A DNA stretch of 64,000 nt from Coprinopsis marcescibilis (GCA_004369085.1 ML210146.1:868001-932000), one strand, 5' to 3'. Counted from the stretch's first letter, positions 33,775-44,724 are shown. Numbers and translations: made by a program. The notes: generated by a model from the sequence alone, not told the origin.

Positions 33775-34861
33775 ATGCTTGCTTTCTTCTTTCTCTCCTT
33801 TGTCTCTCTGTGCCATGGGTTTCTGGTTAATTCCACCATAGATGACTCCTTTCCGGATCAGCTTACTGGAGAAATTGTCCAGTATAGCCCAGCCGAAGCA
33901 TGGAACAATGGTCGTAACTGTGACCGGTGTTCTGCTCGTCCAAGCCAGTCCCTTCTGCACCGCGAAACTTGGCATGACGGCACTGTATGTACCCTACCTG
34001 CGGGAGACACGCACATCTGACTAGCCTCTTGCTCCAGTTCAATCGTAACAATGGCAGCAATGCCTTTCCAAACCAGCCTTTATTCGCCTCTGTGCGTTTC
34101 AAGGGTGTGTATGATTCCGCTGCTCTACATCCCCAGTGAACTCAACAAGGCATGCAGGTGAAGCGGTCTATGTTTACTGCGTCATCCCGCGCACAGCAGA
34201 CTTTCCCGCAGGCCACAGCGACATGACCTTCTTCATCGATAACCAAAGAGTCGGCGTATTCGTTAGGAACCCTCCTGGAACCCCAGGATTCGATTATGAC
34301 GTACTCGTGTACCAAAATACAAGCATCCCACCCGGGCCACACGAGCTTATTATCCAGAATGGCAATAGAAACGGCCCTAAATCTATTCTGATGCTGGACC
34401 GAATAGTCTACAGGTAGGTCCTAGAAGTTGGTTTTATCCTTGTATACATATAACCCATCGGTTATAGTTATGACAACGGAGAGCCTGAAAAGCGTCAAAC
34501 CGCACTGGAGACCTCGACCATTGTCGGGATCGTACTGGGCGCACTCGCAGCGATTTGCCTGATCGTGGTTGGAGTCTACTGGTATTTCGCTTGCAGACGC
34601 CGGAAGACTGCCCAGCCCGCCCAGCCTTTGAAATTGGAATTGGAGACCGGAGGCAGTGGTATGGGAGTACATAGCTTGAATCTTCCGGCGGCATCCCAAT
34701 CAGCACCGTACTCTTACCAGAGAGACTACGCTCATTCATCCAACTCATACCATCCATCTGGATATAGTTTCAACAACCTTACGCCTGAACCCCATCATCC
34801 TAGGCCTGACCCATATTCCACACCAAGTGACCGACCACCTGCGTATTTAAGTAAGTATTGA
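33775..34861 (+). CDS. Type I single-pass membrane protein with beta-sandwich-like ectodomain, unknown function
   Basis: The start at 33775 gives a signal peptide (MLAFFFLSFVSLCHG); the ORF is also open upstream to 33643. The ectodomain includes WNNGRNC, TWHDGTF after an intron, RFKVNSTRHAGEAVYVYCVIP and MTFFIDNQRVGVFVRNPPG, plus HELIIQNGNRNGPKSILMLDRIVY. This arrangement is common in a large agaricomycete family of cell-surface proteins. One transmembrane helix (IVGIVLGALAAICLIVVGVYWYF) is followed by a CRRRK stop-transfer and a Pro/Ser/Tyr-rich cytosolic tail ending at 34859-34861. A sugar- or ligand-binding role for the ectodomain is guesswork. Confidence 0.75.
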
Positions 34862-35075
34862 AGGGATCAGGGTGAGTACGCTTGGCACCCTTCTTCTCAA
34901 GGAAGGTTGACTGATAGGAATGTTTTCAAGATATTGTATTTGGCGATGTGGGTCAATACCAGTCAGTACCCTGCTTCCGTAGTGCTTGCATTTAGCTGGT
35001 ACGTATATGCATATTTCTGCAAGAACTTGGGCATTTTGTATTTGTATTTAACTGGCATGCCTCTCTGTGCACCAA

Positions 35076-35762
35076 TCAGAATAACGCTGATCGTCGTTTC
35101 GCTCTGACCACAAGACATCGAGGCTGACCGTCGTGCAAGAGCATATGATCGTCGACTTCCCGAGGTGAAATTATCTGAGGTTTGATATCCAACTGGATGC
35201 ATTCCAAAATCCATGCAAGCACGTTCGCGTTATCGCCTGGGGCTGGGGATGAGACGCCGTTCAAACTGGCAAATTTCGACGGCAAAACTAGAGGCCTGAG
35301 TTGAACCTGAGCGGTCGAAGACGTGACTGAAGCAGTCCCGCTGTCGTCCGTCGGGGACTGAACCCAATTTCCCAGAGATAACCTTCGCACAAGATTTGCC
35401 TTCAAGTTGGACCTATCAGCGGGGGCAGCAGCTGCACTAGAACTCTTGGAGCGGGATAAACGTTTCACACTGTTCGCCAAAAGGAAAGGCTTCAGCGTGG
35501 CCTTTGGTCGTTCCGGGTCCTCATTTTTTAGGCTGAATATGCGTTTGATTCCGTCGAGTCGAGACGATCGGGACGGTGGTTGGGTAGTCGTACTAGGTTC
35601 CGTAACAGCCCGAGCACAATTTGGAGGGAGAGATTTACGCAGGGTGGTTTGGATAATGCGTGTCCGATGATACTGGCCACAAGGGAATCTACCCCGATAA
35701 GTTTTGTCCAGGAAGGTGGTAGATGTTGCAGAGGAGATTGTCAATGCCCTCGGTTTGCGCAT
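35076..35762 (-). CDS. Hypothetical protein
   Basis: A 228-codon open frame without a family I recognise. It is basic and Ser-rich, with segments RLDGIKRIFSLKNEDPERPKAT, ANSVKRLSRSKSSSAAAAP and LVRRLSLGNWVQSP, where two RRLSL/RLSRS patches resemble basic kinase sites. The C-terminal third (NVLAWILECIQLDIKPQIISP and HMLLHDGQPRCLVVRAKRRS) is more ordered and predicted helical. Further exons upstream (a minus-strand frame at 35888-36115) are possible but unsupported. Its downstream end faces the membrane-protein gene with about 214 bp between stops. Confidence 0.45.
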   Translation of the reverse strand: MRKPRALTISSATSTTFLDKTYRGRFPCGQYHRTRIIQTTLRKSLPPNCARAVTEPSTTTQPPSRSSRLDGIKRIFSLKNEDPERPKATLKPFLLANSVKRLSRSKSSSAAAAPADRSNLKANLVRRLSLGNWVQSPTDDSGTASVTSSTAQVQLRPLVLPSKFASLNGVSSPAPGDNANVLAWILECIQLDIKPQIISPREVDDHMLLHDGQPRCLVVRAKRRSALF

Positions 35763-36198
35763 CTTGATATTGCCATACTGGCGATATGCGTGAACCGCAT
35801 ACGGGCTAACTGGGGCTTCATGGTCAACAGGGGGTAACTATGCACAGATTTGTGGTTAGCGAAATGGTCGCTGGGTGACAGTATGCATCAGGCAGGCAAC
35901 TTACCCCTTCGTTTTCGAAAAGACGCACCAAAGCTTGGGACCCTCGAACAGGATACATAGTGGATGGAAGACAGGAGAACAAGAGGAGGCGACATGGATT
36001 TCCGTCTGCCTTTACAACTTGGAGAAATAGGGGCAGGCGCGCTCAAGCAGGCTGATCGAAGTGTTGGGGCCAGGTTTGCGACTGATGGCTCCAACCATGA
36101 CGTTTCGAGGCGCAAAGGGAATGAAGAACGTCATAGACCCAGTATCCTACAAAAGGTAGAAGTCGGTGGGCGGAATTGGGCTAGATACCTTGCATACC
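35763..36198. other. Divergent region between the orphan gene and the LEA-like gene
   Basis: About 436 bp, open in parts on the minus strand (35888-36115), which may be an unrecognised 5' exon of the orphan. No motif stands out. Confidence 0.35.
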
Positions 36199-36701
36199 AT
36201 GTTCAGAACCGCTATAACCACTTTGCGTACCGGCACTTCCACTCACCTTCCTTCTGTTGGGCGGTCGCTGCATTCCACCGCTGTCTGCCAAAAAACGGTC
36301 AAGGAGAAAGTCGCGAATGCTGCTGAAGAGGTACCTCCTCTAATACTCTATTTCAAGTTACATTCGTTGATTAAGTGGATGTCAGGTTAATTTGAAACTT
36401 GGCAAGGGTGTAGCAGCTGCCATTGAGAAGGGCGAACAGGTAACAGAGGCGACCAAAAAGACGCTAGGTCTGTGTTTCTCTTGAAATGATCCGTTGGGTT
36501 ATTGAACAAACTTCCCAGGAGCAACAACAGAGCAGGCCAAAAGGAACACGGAGGAAGTCACAGAAGTCGGAAAGCAGAAGATGAACCAGGTGTGTTGCAC
36601 AAATGGAAGGTCCCACGGATTGTTCTGAACTTGACTTGTGTAAGGCTGGCGCTGGTGCCAGAAAGGCAAAGGACGATTTTGAGAAAGAACTATCAAAATA
36701 G
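36199..36701 (+). CDS. Small LEA-like mitochondrial protein (113 aa)
   Basis: Four exons join in phase to a 113-residue protein. The N-terminus MFRTAITTLRTGTSTHLPSV with GRSLHSTAVCQ is a good mitochondrial targeting sequence: Arg/Ser/Thr-rich, no acids, with an RSLHST processing-like site. The rest consists of repeated amphipathic, Lys/Glu/Ala-rich segments: TVKEKVANAAEE, GVAAAIEKGEQVTEATKKTLG, TEQAKRNTEEVTEVGKQKM and GARKAKDDFEKELSK. This is the pattern of group 3 late-embryogenesis-abundant proteins, which protect membranes and proteins under desiccation. The stop TAG is at 36699-36701. The next gene starts only 143 bp later. Confidence 0.75.
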
Positions 36702-36844
36702 TAGCTCTGATAGTCGCATAGTTGAACTCGTATTAGAAATTTGAATTGAACGGAGGACTTGATGTAGAGTTTGATTGCATCACCAATTGCTTCGTCGACA
36801 ACGTCTTCAAGCTTCCGTCCCGATATTCCATTTTACCTCTAGCA

Positions 36845-38031
36845 ATGTACCGGCTAGTCTCCAGGCAAGAGTTTGCGCGAAGAATATCTTCGTCGAACCC
36901 ATGGCGTACACCACTACGCCGTCTCCAGACCGACGTCGACGCGAAGTACAAGGAGAAAATTCTGCAGAAGGCGAAAGAGTGAGGAATCCTTTCGATTGCT
37001 TTCGTTGGTGAAAGTGACAGTTCTTATAGGCGACTGGTTTAAAACTCGCAACAGATCTGGTGTGAGCCTGGACGAACTTAAGCTCAGGGCCAAAGATGTC
37101 ATCAAGGAACGAGCAGACGCGGACAGAAAGGCGTTGGAGGCAACTCTGACGTCGCAAGCACAGAAGGAGCTTCAAGGCCAGACATCCTCGCAAGAGTTGA
37201 AAGAGCCTTTTTCTTCTGCCCCAGCATTCACAAAAGAGCGCAAGGATGGGTCTCCGGTCAAGGTGAATGTAATGGTGTCCTATTTCTTGTATGCGCTGAC
37301 TTTGGATTCAGCCCCTCTCCACCTTTTTTAACGTCGAAAAGCTGTTTCTCACTCCTCACAGTGCCGAAAAGATAGCGTCACTGTGGAATATATACCACGC
37401 GTCGCGTTCAGGGGGCACCGGACGCGGTTTCGTTTGCGCATCTCTCCCCTCCACCCTGTACAGCAAACTTGAAGTCAACGGCCAGAGATATCCTAGCTTT
37501 GTGGTTCCCGTTCCAAGGCCACGACCAGCAGACGCAGGTCCAATTCAAGAGGGCGAATCAGATACCGCATACGAGTTCTTCTTCATGCAATGGCTATTCC
37601 ACGAACGACCGCCGGTACCCAAATCCGACAACAGCAACCCGTTCGACGTACCCACATCCAAGAATTCGACGAACCCTCCGCTGGCCACCGTTTTATTCAC
37701 CCCATTGCAAGAGTACAAGCTACGACAGAGCTTTGCTACGCCGTATCTCATTGTGACCTTCTACACCGACTTGGTGACTACGCACCAGCAGGTCCTCATG
37801 AGGGGGGAAATCACTCCTGCGACCGCAACCTCCAGTGGTTCGGATCGGTACATGCTCAGCCAAGTGGACGCTCAATTCCTCGTTATGCAGTTGCAAAAGT
37901 TCTATCTGTGGACACGGGGAGAGAATGGGGGCAGTGAGACGGATGCCGTTAAACTTCTGCGGACCTTCCACGAAAAACCAGAGGAGTTCAAGTGGGAGGA
38001 TCTCATGAAAATGGGCAACCTGAACCTCTAA
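36845..38031 (+). CDS. ATP11: Mitochondrial F1-ATPase assembly chaperone Atp11
   Basis: Atp11 binds free F1 beta subunits in the mitochondrial matrix during ATP synthase assembly. The start at 36845 (MYRLVSRQEFARRISSSNPW) is a typical presequence. It continues VDAKYKEKILQKAKE, then after an intron GVSLDELKLRAKDVIKERAD. The C-terminal core contains YEFFFMQWLFHERP, LATVLFTPLQEYKLRQSFATPYLIVTFY, HQQVLMRGEI and DAQFLVMQLQKFY, followed by FHEKPEEFKWEDLM and MGNLNL with the stop at 38029-38031. These are the family's conserved blocks. Its stop lies 73 nt from the stop of the convergent NAD(P)-binding gene. Confidence 0.92.
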
Positions 38032-38104
38032 AGATGCAAATATGTTTCTATAAATTTTCGAAATTAGACATAGAGAGCCGGGGATATAAATTATTGCTGC
38101 TGCC

Positions 38105-38758
38105 CTATGGCGAAGAGATCATCGGTCGCTTCTTTACCCACCGTCTTTCTTCTACCTCTTGAAGGACGAAAGCAGCAAACGCACGCCTCGTGAGGGTGAT
38201 TCCGACCCTGGCATCTCCCACATATCCTGCCACCACATCCTTGGATTCGTTGTTGGTCAGAATTGGGACTCTAACGATGGTCCAATCCAGTTCGTCGGCT
38301 TTGGTCCGGATGGTTTCTCCAAAACCAACAATCTCGGTGTAGAACGGATAGGCAAGGGCAGCGACAGTAGCGATGAGAGCTTTGTACTTGAAGCTGAACG
38401 TGTCGTTGGGATCGGCTATGGAAGCCGTTCCGAGAAGGACGATGCGATTGACATTTTTCTTCTTCATGCAGTCCACAACGACTTCATAACACTCTGTCAA
38501 TGAAACGGTCTTGAACAACGTTGAAGGCCCGAGTGCTGAGACGACAGCGTCTACTCCGTCCAATGCGTTGGAAAATGCCTCGGCATCCGTCAGGAGACCC
38601 TTGACGATGAAGAGCGATTTGTGGCCAGCGAGGTCTTCAGGGAGCTTCTCTGGGGAGCGTGCGTAGACGACGATCGTGCTTTCTGGATATTTTTCGAGGG
38701 CTTCTCGAATGAGGAGTATTCCGCAAGGACCAGTGGCCCCAAGGACAAGCAGACGCAT
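38105..38758 (-). CDS. NAD(P)-binding atypical short-chain dehydrogenase (NmrA-like)
   Basis: A single-exon gene of 217 codons. The N-terminal Rossmann motif is VLGATGPCGILLIREAL (GxxGxxG at residues 7-13). It is followed by VYARSPEKLPEDL, GLLTDAEAFSNALDGVDAVVSALG and VNRIVLLGTASI, and later FGETIRTKADELDWTIVRVPILTNN. This is the NAD(P)H-binding family related to NmrA and BVR-B proteins. Such proteins act as reductases or redox sensors, and the substrate cannot be deduced. The C-terminus RRWVKKRPMISSP ends at 38105. Confidence 0.83.
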   Translation of the reverse strand: MRLLVLGATGPCGILLIREALEKYPESTIVVYARSPEKLPEDLAGHKSLFIVKGLLTDAEAFSNALDGVDAVVSALGPSTLFKTVSLTECYEVVVDCMKKKNVNRIVLLGTASIADPNDTFSFKYKALIATVAALAYPFYTEIVGFGETIRTKADELDWTIVRVPILTNNESKDVVAGYVGDARVGITLTRRAFAAFVLQEVEERRWVKKRPMISSP

Positions 38759-38966
38759 GTTACGGATGCTGGTGAAAGTGGTAGAGACTTAAGAACGGTC
38801 AAAGGGTTCGAGCGAGTATTTAGCCCAGATTCGACCTCCACTAGTCTCCCCTCACGGTGGCTCATTCTCAACGCGCAGCTTAATCTCCGGGAAGTTTAGC
38901 ATACCCATGTACGCTCAATTTCTGGTTACACTGAGTCCTTGTTAATAAGAAATATATTAAGTGGTA

Positions 38967-39800
38967 TTATATTAAACGCGGTGAACTTGGCCACAATCCC
39001 TGCGCTAAAGCCTCCACCTCCAAGTTCTTGATGGCTTGAATAATGGGTTCATCAGTCGATGTGTTCAGGGGCAACATTTCCCTTTCATATATTCTCCCAA
39101 ATCGTTGGACTAGGCCTGGTATTTCCTCTTCAACAGAAATTGCCTTGTCAGAACCACTTGCGCTCTCGACACTCCCTGCCTTGACGTCAGCGAGTCCACA
39201 AGCGACAATCTCGTCGAACCAAGCCTGAGGCTCCCGAGTGATGTTGATAGCGAAACCATGCGAGGTTAGACGATGCCGGACTTGGACACCTATGCTGGCA
39301 ATCTTGGTCCAAGGATCGAGAAAGACGCCAGTGTGCTCCGACGGTGAGTGGTCGATGCCGTGAGCCTCTTTGAGATGAAGCTGTAGGAGTTTTTGCATCC
39401 GGCAAACGTAGTCCCTTGCACCCATGACAGGCGAATATCTGGACAAGTCTAGCAAAGGGTAGCCTACGATTTGACCGGGACCATGATAGGTCAACTGGCC
39501 GCCACGGGTTGCTGTTATGAAGTCTGCGCCGATCCTTGTGAGTCTCGCACGGTCGAGCTGGACCTCGTCTTCTGCCTGCCGCCTTCCCGAAGTGTAGACT
39601 GGACGGTGCTGGAGCAGGAGAAGTAGATCCTGGTGATTGCCATGGAGGCGGCGATGGTCGAGCTGGATGCGGTGTAGCCTTTCTTGGAGATTCCAGGTCG
39701 GTTGATATGGGAGTGGAACACGGAAATAATGGTAAAAAACGGGACGCATTCTGGACGGGTTCGGATCGAGCCAAGAGACTCGCGCTGGCAGTTTGCTCAC
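38967..39800 (-). CDS. LIPT2: Lipoyl(octanoyl) transferase, mitochondrial
   Basis: This enzyme moves octanoyl from acyl carrier protein to the H protein and other lipoyl domains, the first step of lipoate synthesis in mitochondria. The gene is an intronless 277-codon frame. Family motifs are LLLLQHRPVYTSGRR, TRGGQLTYHGPGQIVGYPL and WTKIASIGVQVRHRLTSHGFAINI, the latter with the catalytic-site Lys166, then EIVACGLADVK with the acyl-accepting Cys201. Spacing of Lys and Cys fits LipB. An N-terminal extension before MRPVFYHYF (Met18) is basic and may be the targeting signal, so the Met at 39800 is kept as start. Confidence 0.93.
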   Translation of the reverse strand: MSKLPARVSWLDPNPSRMRPVFYHYFRVPLPYQPTWNLQERLHRIQLDHRRLHGNHQDLLLLLQHRPVYTSGRRQAEDEVQLDRARLTRIGADFITATRGGQLTYHGPGQIVGYPLLDLSRYSPVMGARDYVCRMQKLLQLHLKEAHGIDHSPSEHTGVFLDPWTKIASIGVQVRHRLTSHGFAINITREPQAWFDEIVACGLADVKAGSVESASGSDKAISVEEEIPGLVQRFGRIYEREMLPLNTSTDEPIIQAIKNLEVEALAQGLWPSSPRLI

Positions 39801-40518
39801 TCACGGCTTACGGTAAAGATGGGCCAAATGCGGCGAAATTTGGAGCTCGCAGCCACTGGGGCCGACAGCTGTTAAAGATAGCCCTGAATCTGGTTATTTG
39901 AATACACAAGTACACAAGGGCAAGAGAGGTATGTAAGGATTGTGAAGGCCCTGAAGGGGTACCCCGCAAATGCATCGTAATTCCGATCCACCACCCACAT
40001 GGATAAATCCTGTCACAGCAAGCTAGGACTTGACGACAGCGAGGGCTTATCGCACGACGCTGATAGGCTGCGAAATTGCTGGACGGTCATGCATGACTGC
40101 GGAATGTAGACTGGCAATTATTTTCAGCGCCACCAATAAGGTCGGCCGAGCGCAAACCGCCACAAGGTATTCAACCCCATTATGCTTTTTTCCGCGCTGG
40201 GTGTATCTATCATGCTCCCGGAGAATCCTTGCTTTGCCCACCCTGCTTCCGGAACACACCACTGGCAGCCTTTGAGGTCGATTTCAAGCGGAATTGCGAG
40301 CAAAAGCGTCAAGAAAAGTGGCCAAAGTCGCCAGTCATCGGCGCAAAGGCCCCGCTGCGCAGTCCTCGATGATTGACAGGATCCTATTTTCGGAGCCTTC
40401 TCTTATCTGTCATGTGACGTCACGCGCCCTCCTTCACAGATAAGGCGCCTCTATATATATAATCCCGGGCGCGTCGTTAGGCCTTCCACCAATTCCACCC
40501 TTCTTCCTCTCAACAGCC
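39801..40518. other. Divergent region between LIPT2 and the ammonium transporter
   Basis: About 718 bp. The half next to the transporter holds inverted GATA sites, a CRE palindrome and a TATA box, given separately. The LIPT2 side shows nothing I recognise. Confidence 0.5.
40402..40462 (+). promoter_or_regulatory. Ammonium transporter promoter: inverted GATA sites around a CRE, then TATA
   Basis: CTTATCT at 40402-40408 and AGATAAG at 40438-40444 are inverted HGATAR sites, the target of fungal nitrogen GATA activators (AreA/Nit2/Gat1). Between them, TGACGTCA at 40415-40422 is a perfect CRE/ATF palindrome. A run TATATATATAA at 40452-40462 lies about 57 nt before the ATG. The arrangement suggests nitrogen-responsive control; this is inferred from motif identity only. 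Confidence 0.6.
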
Positions 40519-42425
40519 ATGGTCAGCTCGCTACTCAAGCGTGAGTACGGTTTACACATGTCTATTCTGCCTTTTTAACCAATATTTTCTCTCCAGGTGC
40601 AACCCCCGAAGAGTTGGCTCAGTACGTTCTCCAAAACCCCTCGTCGTTTTCAGAAAGACTCATGTGTTTGTAGGTATGACCGAGGCGACCTGGCCTTTAT
40701 CATGATCGCAGGCGCGATGGTCTTCTTTATGGTCCCAGGTCTTGGTAAGTCGAAAGTCCTTTTTGGCACCACCAACACATGTCCTGACGGCATTTCCAGC
40801 ATTCCTTTATGCCGGCTTGTCTCGCCGCAAGAGTGCTTGTACGTTGTTTCATCCATCTCCTGTGCGACATCCATCTAACCCGGTCTTTGCTGACAGTGTC
40901 TATGATCTGGGCTGTGTGCGCTGCAAACGGCGTGGTCATATTCCAGTGGTATTTCTGGGGTTACTCGCTCGCGTACTCAACCTCGGCTACCAATGGATTC
41001 ATCGGAGATTTGTCGCATATCGGTCTTCGAAACGTCATGGCGCAACCTTCCCCTGGCTCCCCACTCGTACCCGAAATCCTCTACAGCTTCTTCCAGATGG
41101 AGTTCGGATGTGTGACGGCAGCTATCTTGATGGGAGGTCTCGCGGAACGAGGAAGAGTGTTACCCGGCATGGTATTCATCTTCGTTTGGATGACCCTCGT
41201 GTATTGCCCACTTGCTTGTTGGATCTGGAGTGTTAACGGATGGGCATTCAAATGGGGGGTCCTTGACTTTGCTGGTACGTGTTGTTTCTTCCGAACCGAC
41301 TCTTTCGTCGCTCACTTTTCAATCCAAGGTGGAGGACCTGTCGAAATTGGAAGCGGAGTAGGAGGCCTTGCTTTCTCCTGGGTCTTGGGACGTCGTACCG
41401 AGCGTCAATTGCTCAATTTCAGACCCCACAATGTTTCTTTGGTCGGCTTGGGTAGTAAGTGTCCTGCTGATGACTGTTTAACGTACGTATCGCTAACCAC
41501 TCTACGACAGCCGCCATGCTCTGGTTTGGATGGTTGGGTTTCAACGGTGGAAGTACCTTCGGTGCCAACGTCCGCTCTGTCGTTGCCATTTGGAACACCA
41601 TGATTTGTGGTGCCTTGGCAGGTCTCGTTTGGTGCGCGCTTGACTACCGGTATGAACGTCGCTGGACTATGGTCGGCCTCTGCTCTGGTACTATTGCTGG
41701 TCTAGTCGCCGCCACCCCAACGTCCGGTTACCTATATCCATGGGCATCGATTGTCACTGGTATTCTGTCAGGCGCCATTTGCAATTTTGCTACCAAAGGT
41801 GCGCTATCATTCATTGCCAGACAGTGTTGGTTCTGACGCCTCATCAGTCAAATACCTTGTCCGAATTGACGACGCTCTGGATCTCTTCGCTGAGCACGCG
41901 GTAGGCGGAATTGTTGGTCTTTTCATCAATGGCTTCCTGGCCTCTGGCGAGATCATTGCACTGGACGGAGTTAACGTTGGGATTCTTGGAGGCTTCCTCG
42001 ACAAAAACTGGGCTCAACTGTATAAGCAAGTTGCATTCATTGCTGCTTCATGTGCATATACCTTTGTCGTTACCGCTTTGATTGCAAAGGGTATCGACCT
42101 CATTCCTGGTCTCCATCTTCGCACTTCGCCCGAAGGAGAGATCGTCGGTCTCGATGAAACAGAGGTGAATACACTTTTGCACAATAGTGCATCGGATTAG
42201 TCTAACTGTGCTCTTTAGATCGGTGAATTTGCCAGCGACTATATCGAAATCCGTCGTGAAGTCACAGACAGCTTTGGAACCGGATCTGTTGACAAGTTTA
42301 AGCTTGTGGCAAACGGTGACCGACATGGACAGAACGACCTCGAACTCGAACAACACCGTAGTGGTAACGGAGCTCACTCCGAGAAGCCGAAGGACGATAA
42401 ACCTGAGGCAACTCCGGCTCAATAA
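40519..42425 (+). CDS. Ammonium transporter, Amt/Mep family (Mep1/Mep3-like)
   Basis: A plasma-membrane ammonium channel/transporter with about eleven membrane helices. The N-terminus is in tiny exons (22 nt, then 25 nt), followed by YDRGDLAFIMIAGAMVFFMVPGL and AFLYAGLSRRKSA. Then come FQWYFWGYSLAYS, FQMEFGCVTAAILMGGLAERGR and VYCPLACWIWSVNGWAF. The stretch FAGGGPVEIGSG has Glu where the first His of the twin-His pore motif lies in AmtB and Mep2, as in Mep1/3 proteins. AMLWFGWLGFNGGST and LDLFAEHAVGGIVGLFINGF follow, the latter with the second His. The cytosolic tail is hydrophilic and ends KPEATPAQ at 42425. Several introns of 50-60 nt are present. Confidence 0.94.
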
Positions 42426-42581
42426 GTATTTACATCCTTTGCTTTCCTGATAATTCTTTTTTGTAATTTTACTGTTACCTGTTGTATTCGTGTTCACCCG
42501 GGTCGTCATTAATCTTCGATAGGATAGTTGTAATTGTCTGTATTTCATAGCATTCCAAAATTTAGCATATATATCATAACA

Positions 42582-44486
42582 TTAACAATCCCAGCCCAAG
42601 ACCCAGTTCTCATCGTGAGAGGGTTTAGCGGCATCGGAAGCATCGTCCTGTGAGGTTTCGGGTCCACAGATACCTGACTTGAATTCCTCGTTCAGAAGTA
42701 ATTCAGCCACATTTCGGGACGAAATAGTTTCCGTCTCCATCGTAGAAATGAATCTAGGCAAATGGGTCGGTGCTGCGCTTACGGAAATACGAGGAGCTAC
42801 ACGTACGGTTCGAAAGAGTTCACATAATAGAAGCCTTGATCCAGTTTGACAGGAGGGAATGTCGTGGTCGGCGGAAGCTTAGGGTAAGCCTTCCACTAAA
42901 TAGTTGCAAGTCAGCTGGCTGGTACCCATCTGATGCAATGCAATGTTACCTGTTTACGGTGGACCCATCCCACCTTACCAGCCCCAAACACTTCGCTGAG
43001 CCATTCGTCGGTGATTTCCTCCTCGGAGAAGATCTTTACAGACCATTCTCCGTCACGAATGGGACCGTGGTAGGTAAGTGAGTTGAAATCTGGGGCCTTT
43101 CCGCCTCGCCTCGCGTTGGCTCTCGATGTCAAAATGACCTGAGGCACTTTGGATCCGGGTTCTAAGCCAAAGTAGGCAGGGTTAGGGGACGGAGAGGTCG
43201 TTGCGAGCAACGTCACATGGAGATTAACGTAGGGCTGAGCGGGAATTTGAGCTTCAATGTGTTTCGGGACCGAGATTTTCGTCTGATGGAACGGTGCGGC
43301 AAGAATGACACCCTTGTATTTCTGCGAGCCCCGCGAACTCTCGACAGTCCAACGCTGTGAGGGCACCGCCGAGGCCTTTGAGTTGATACCGACGACCTAG
43401 GAATTAATTAGCTTTCAGTAGCTGACGTTGCTAATGACGCATACGCACAGGGGTTGAAAGGTAAATGTTGGCGCCGGAGCGGTTAAGGAACTGTTCAAAG
43501 AGCTGGAAGTTGCCCCCTGCAACACCTGCAGCACCCGAGGCAGCCATTGAACAGGCACCTTCAAGGGCGTGGATGGAGTCGGCATCTTGACCGTAGTTCA
43601 CAAGGGTTGCAGCCTCAACAACTTCATAAATGTAATTGCTGGATACTCCTTGCGCGAGAAGGTGCTCTGAGATAGTCCTGGAGACGAGGTGATCAAACCC
43701 GAGCTTTGTGGACAATGACGAAATGTTGTCCCATTTCGGCGAGTCTGAGGAGTATAGGCTAAGGTAGGAGTTGAGCATGTCCTTGACCCTAAGTAAAAGA
43801 TGTCAGAGCTGCTGGCAACGCGTCAACGGCATGAAAACTCACGATGACTCTGTCTTGCGCGGTGAAGACAGCCCATACCTCCACAGAATCTTGAGGGTGT
43901 CCCACCAGCCACCGTTGAACTGTTAAGACAATGTTTAAGAGACTTTCCGAGCCAGAGACACACGCCGATGACGAACCGTGAATATGAAGTTCTCCCCATC
44001 CCAGATAGTAGTTTCGTAATCCTCGTCGTTGAAGTCGCGACGCGCCAGGTTGAACTCGTCAGTCGCCCTCCATAGGTTTTTGTTAGCCTCAACGAAGATG
44101 GAGGCGCCGAGCTCCAGCTCTCGAAGATTTTTGTCATTATACGGGTAGACGACGGTACTCCCTGCGTTTGGCTCAGCGTGAATGCAAGTCGGAGTTGACG
44201 AAGACTGGAAGGACTTACGACCGCCAATATAATCATTCTGATCATATACATCAACTTCCACGTCAAGCCCAAACCGCTCCTTGGCCTTCCCAATCCAAAA
44301 AGCAGCAGAGGTACCGCCAGCGCCCGCTCCGATGATGGCTACACGAGGCGTTGCGGTTGGCGAATCATCAGGTACGATGGGAATCTGGGCGGTCGGCTTG
44401 GGGTTGAAAAAAGGGATGCTGAACGGCAGCTGGAACGCCAAAGCTGTTGGTGCCAGGCATAGCAAGGCTAATGAGAACTTTCTCAT
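42582..44486 (-). CDS. Prenylcysteine oxidase/lyase
   Basis: A FAD-dependent thioether oxidase that degrades prenylcysteines, usually in the lysosome/vacuole or secreted. A signal peptide (MRKFSLALLCLAPTALAF) is followed by the FAD dinucleotide motif RVAIIGAGAGGTSAAFWIG and VDVYDQNDYIGGR. Then come ELGASIFVEANKNLWRATDEFNL, DGENFIFT, NGGWWDTLKILWRYG-like residues across an intron and YIYEVVEAATLVNYGQDADSIHALEGACSMAASGA. Later exons give KGVILAAPFHQT and GKVGWVHRKQ. The C-terminus ends NWVLGWDC with stop at 42582-42584. It faces the transporter gene (156 nt between stops) and shares a 238-bp divergent promoter with the F-box gene. Confidence 0.92.
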
Positions 44487-44724
44487 GTTGTTGTCGCTTT
44501 TGTAGAGAGGCTCGTCGTCGTTTGGGAGTGAAGAACTCGAGGCCCGTCACTGTTGGGACCTGGCGATGCATCACGATGATGCGCGTCCACGCACAGCCAC
44601 CGATATAATGCATCCGCGTGCAGCTAGCCGACTCGATGATGATTGCCGCTTGTCCTCGTCATACATTAGTATCGTACATAGCACTCTTTCGTTTATCACT
44701 ACATCGACCCTCGCTTTATACTCT

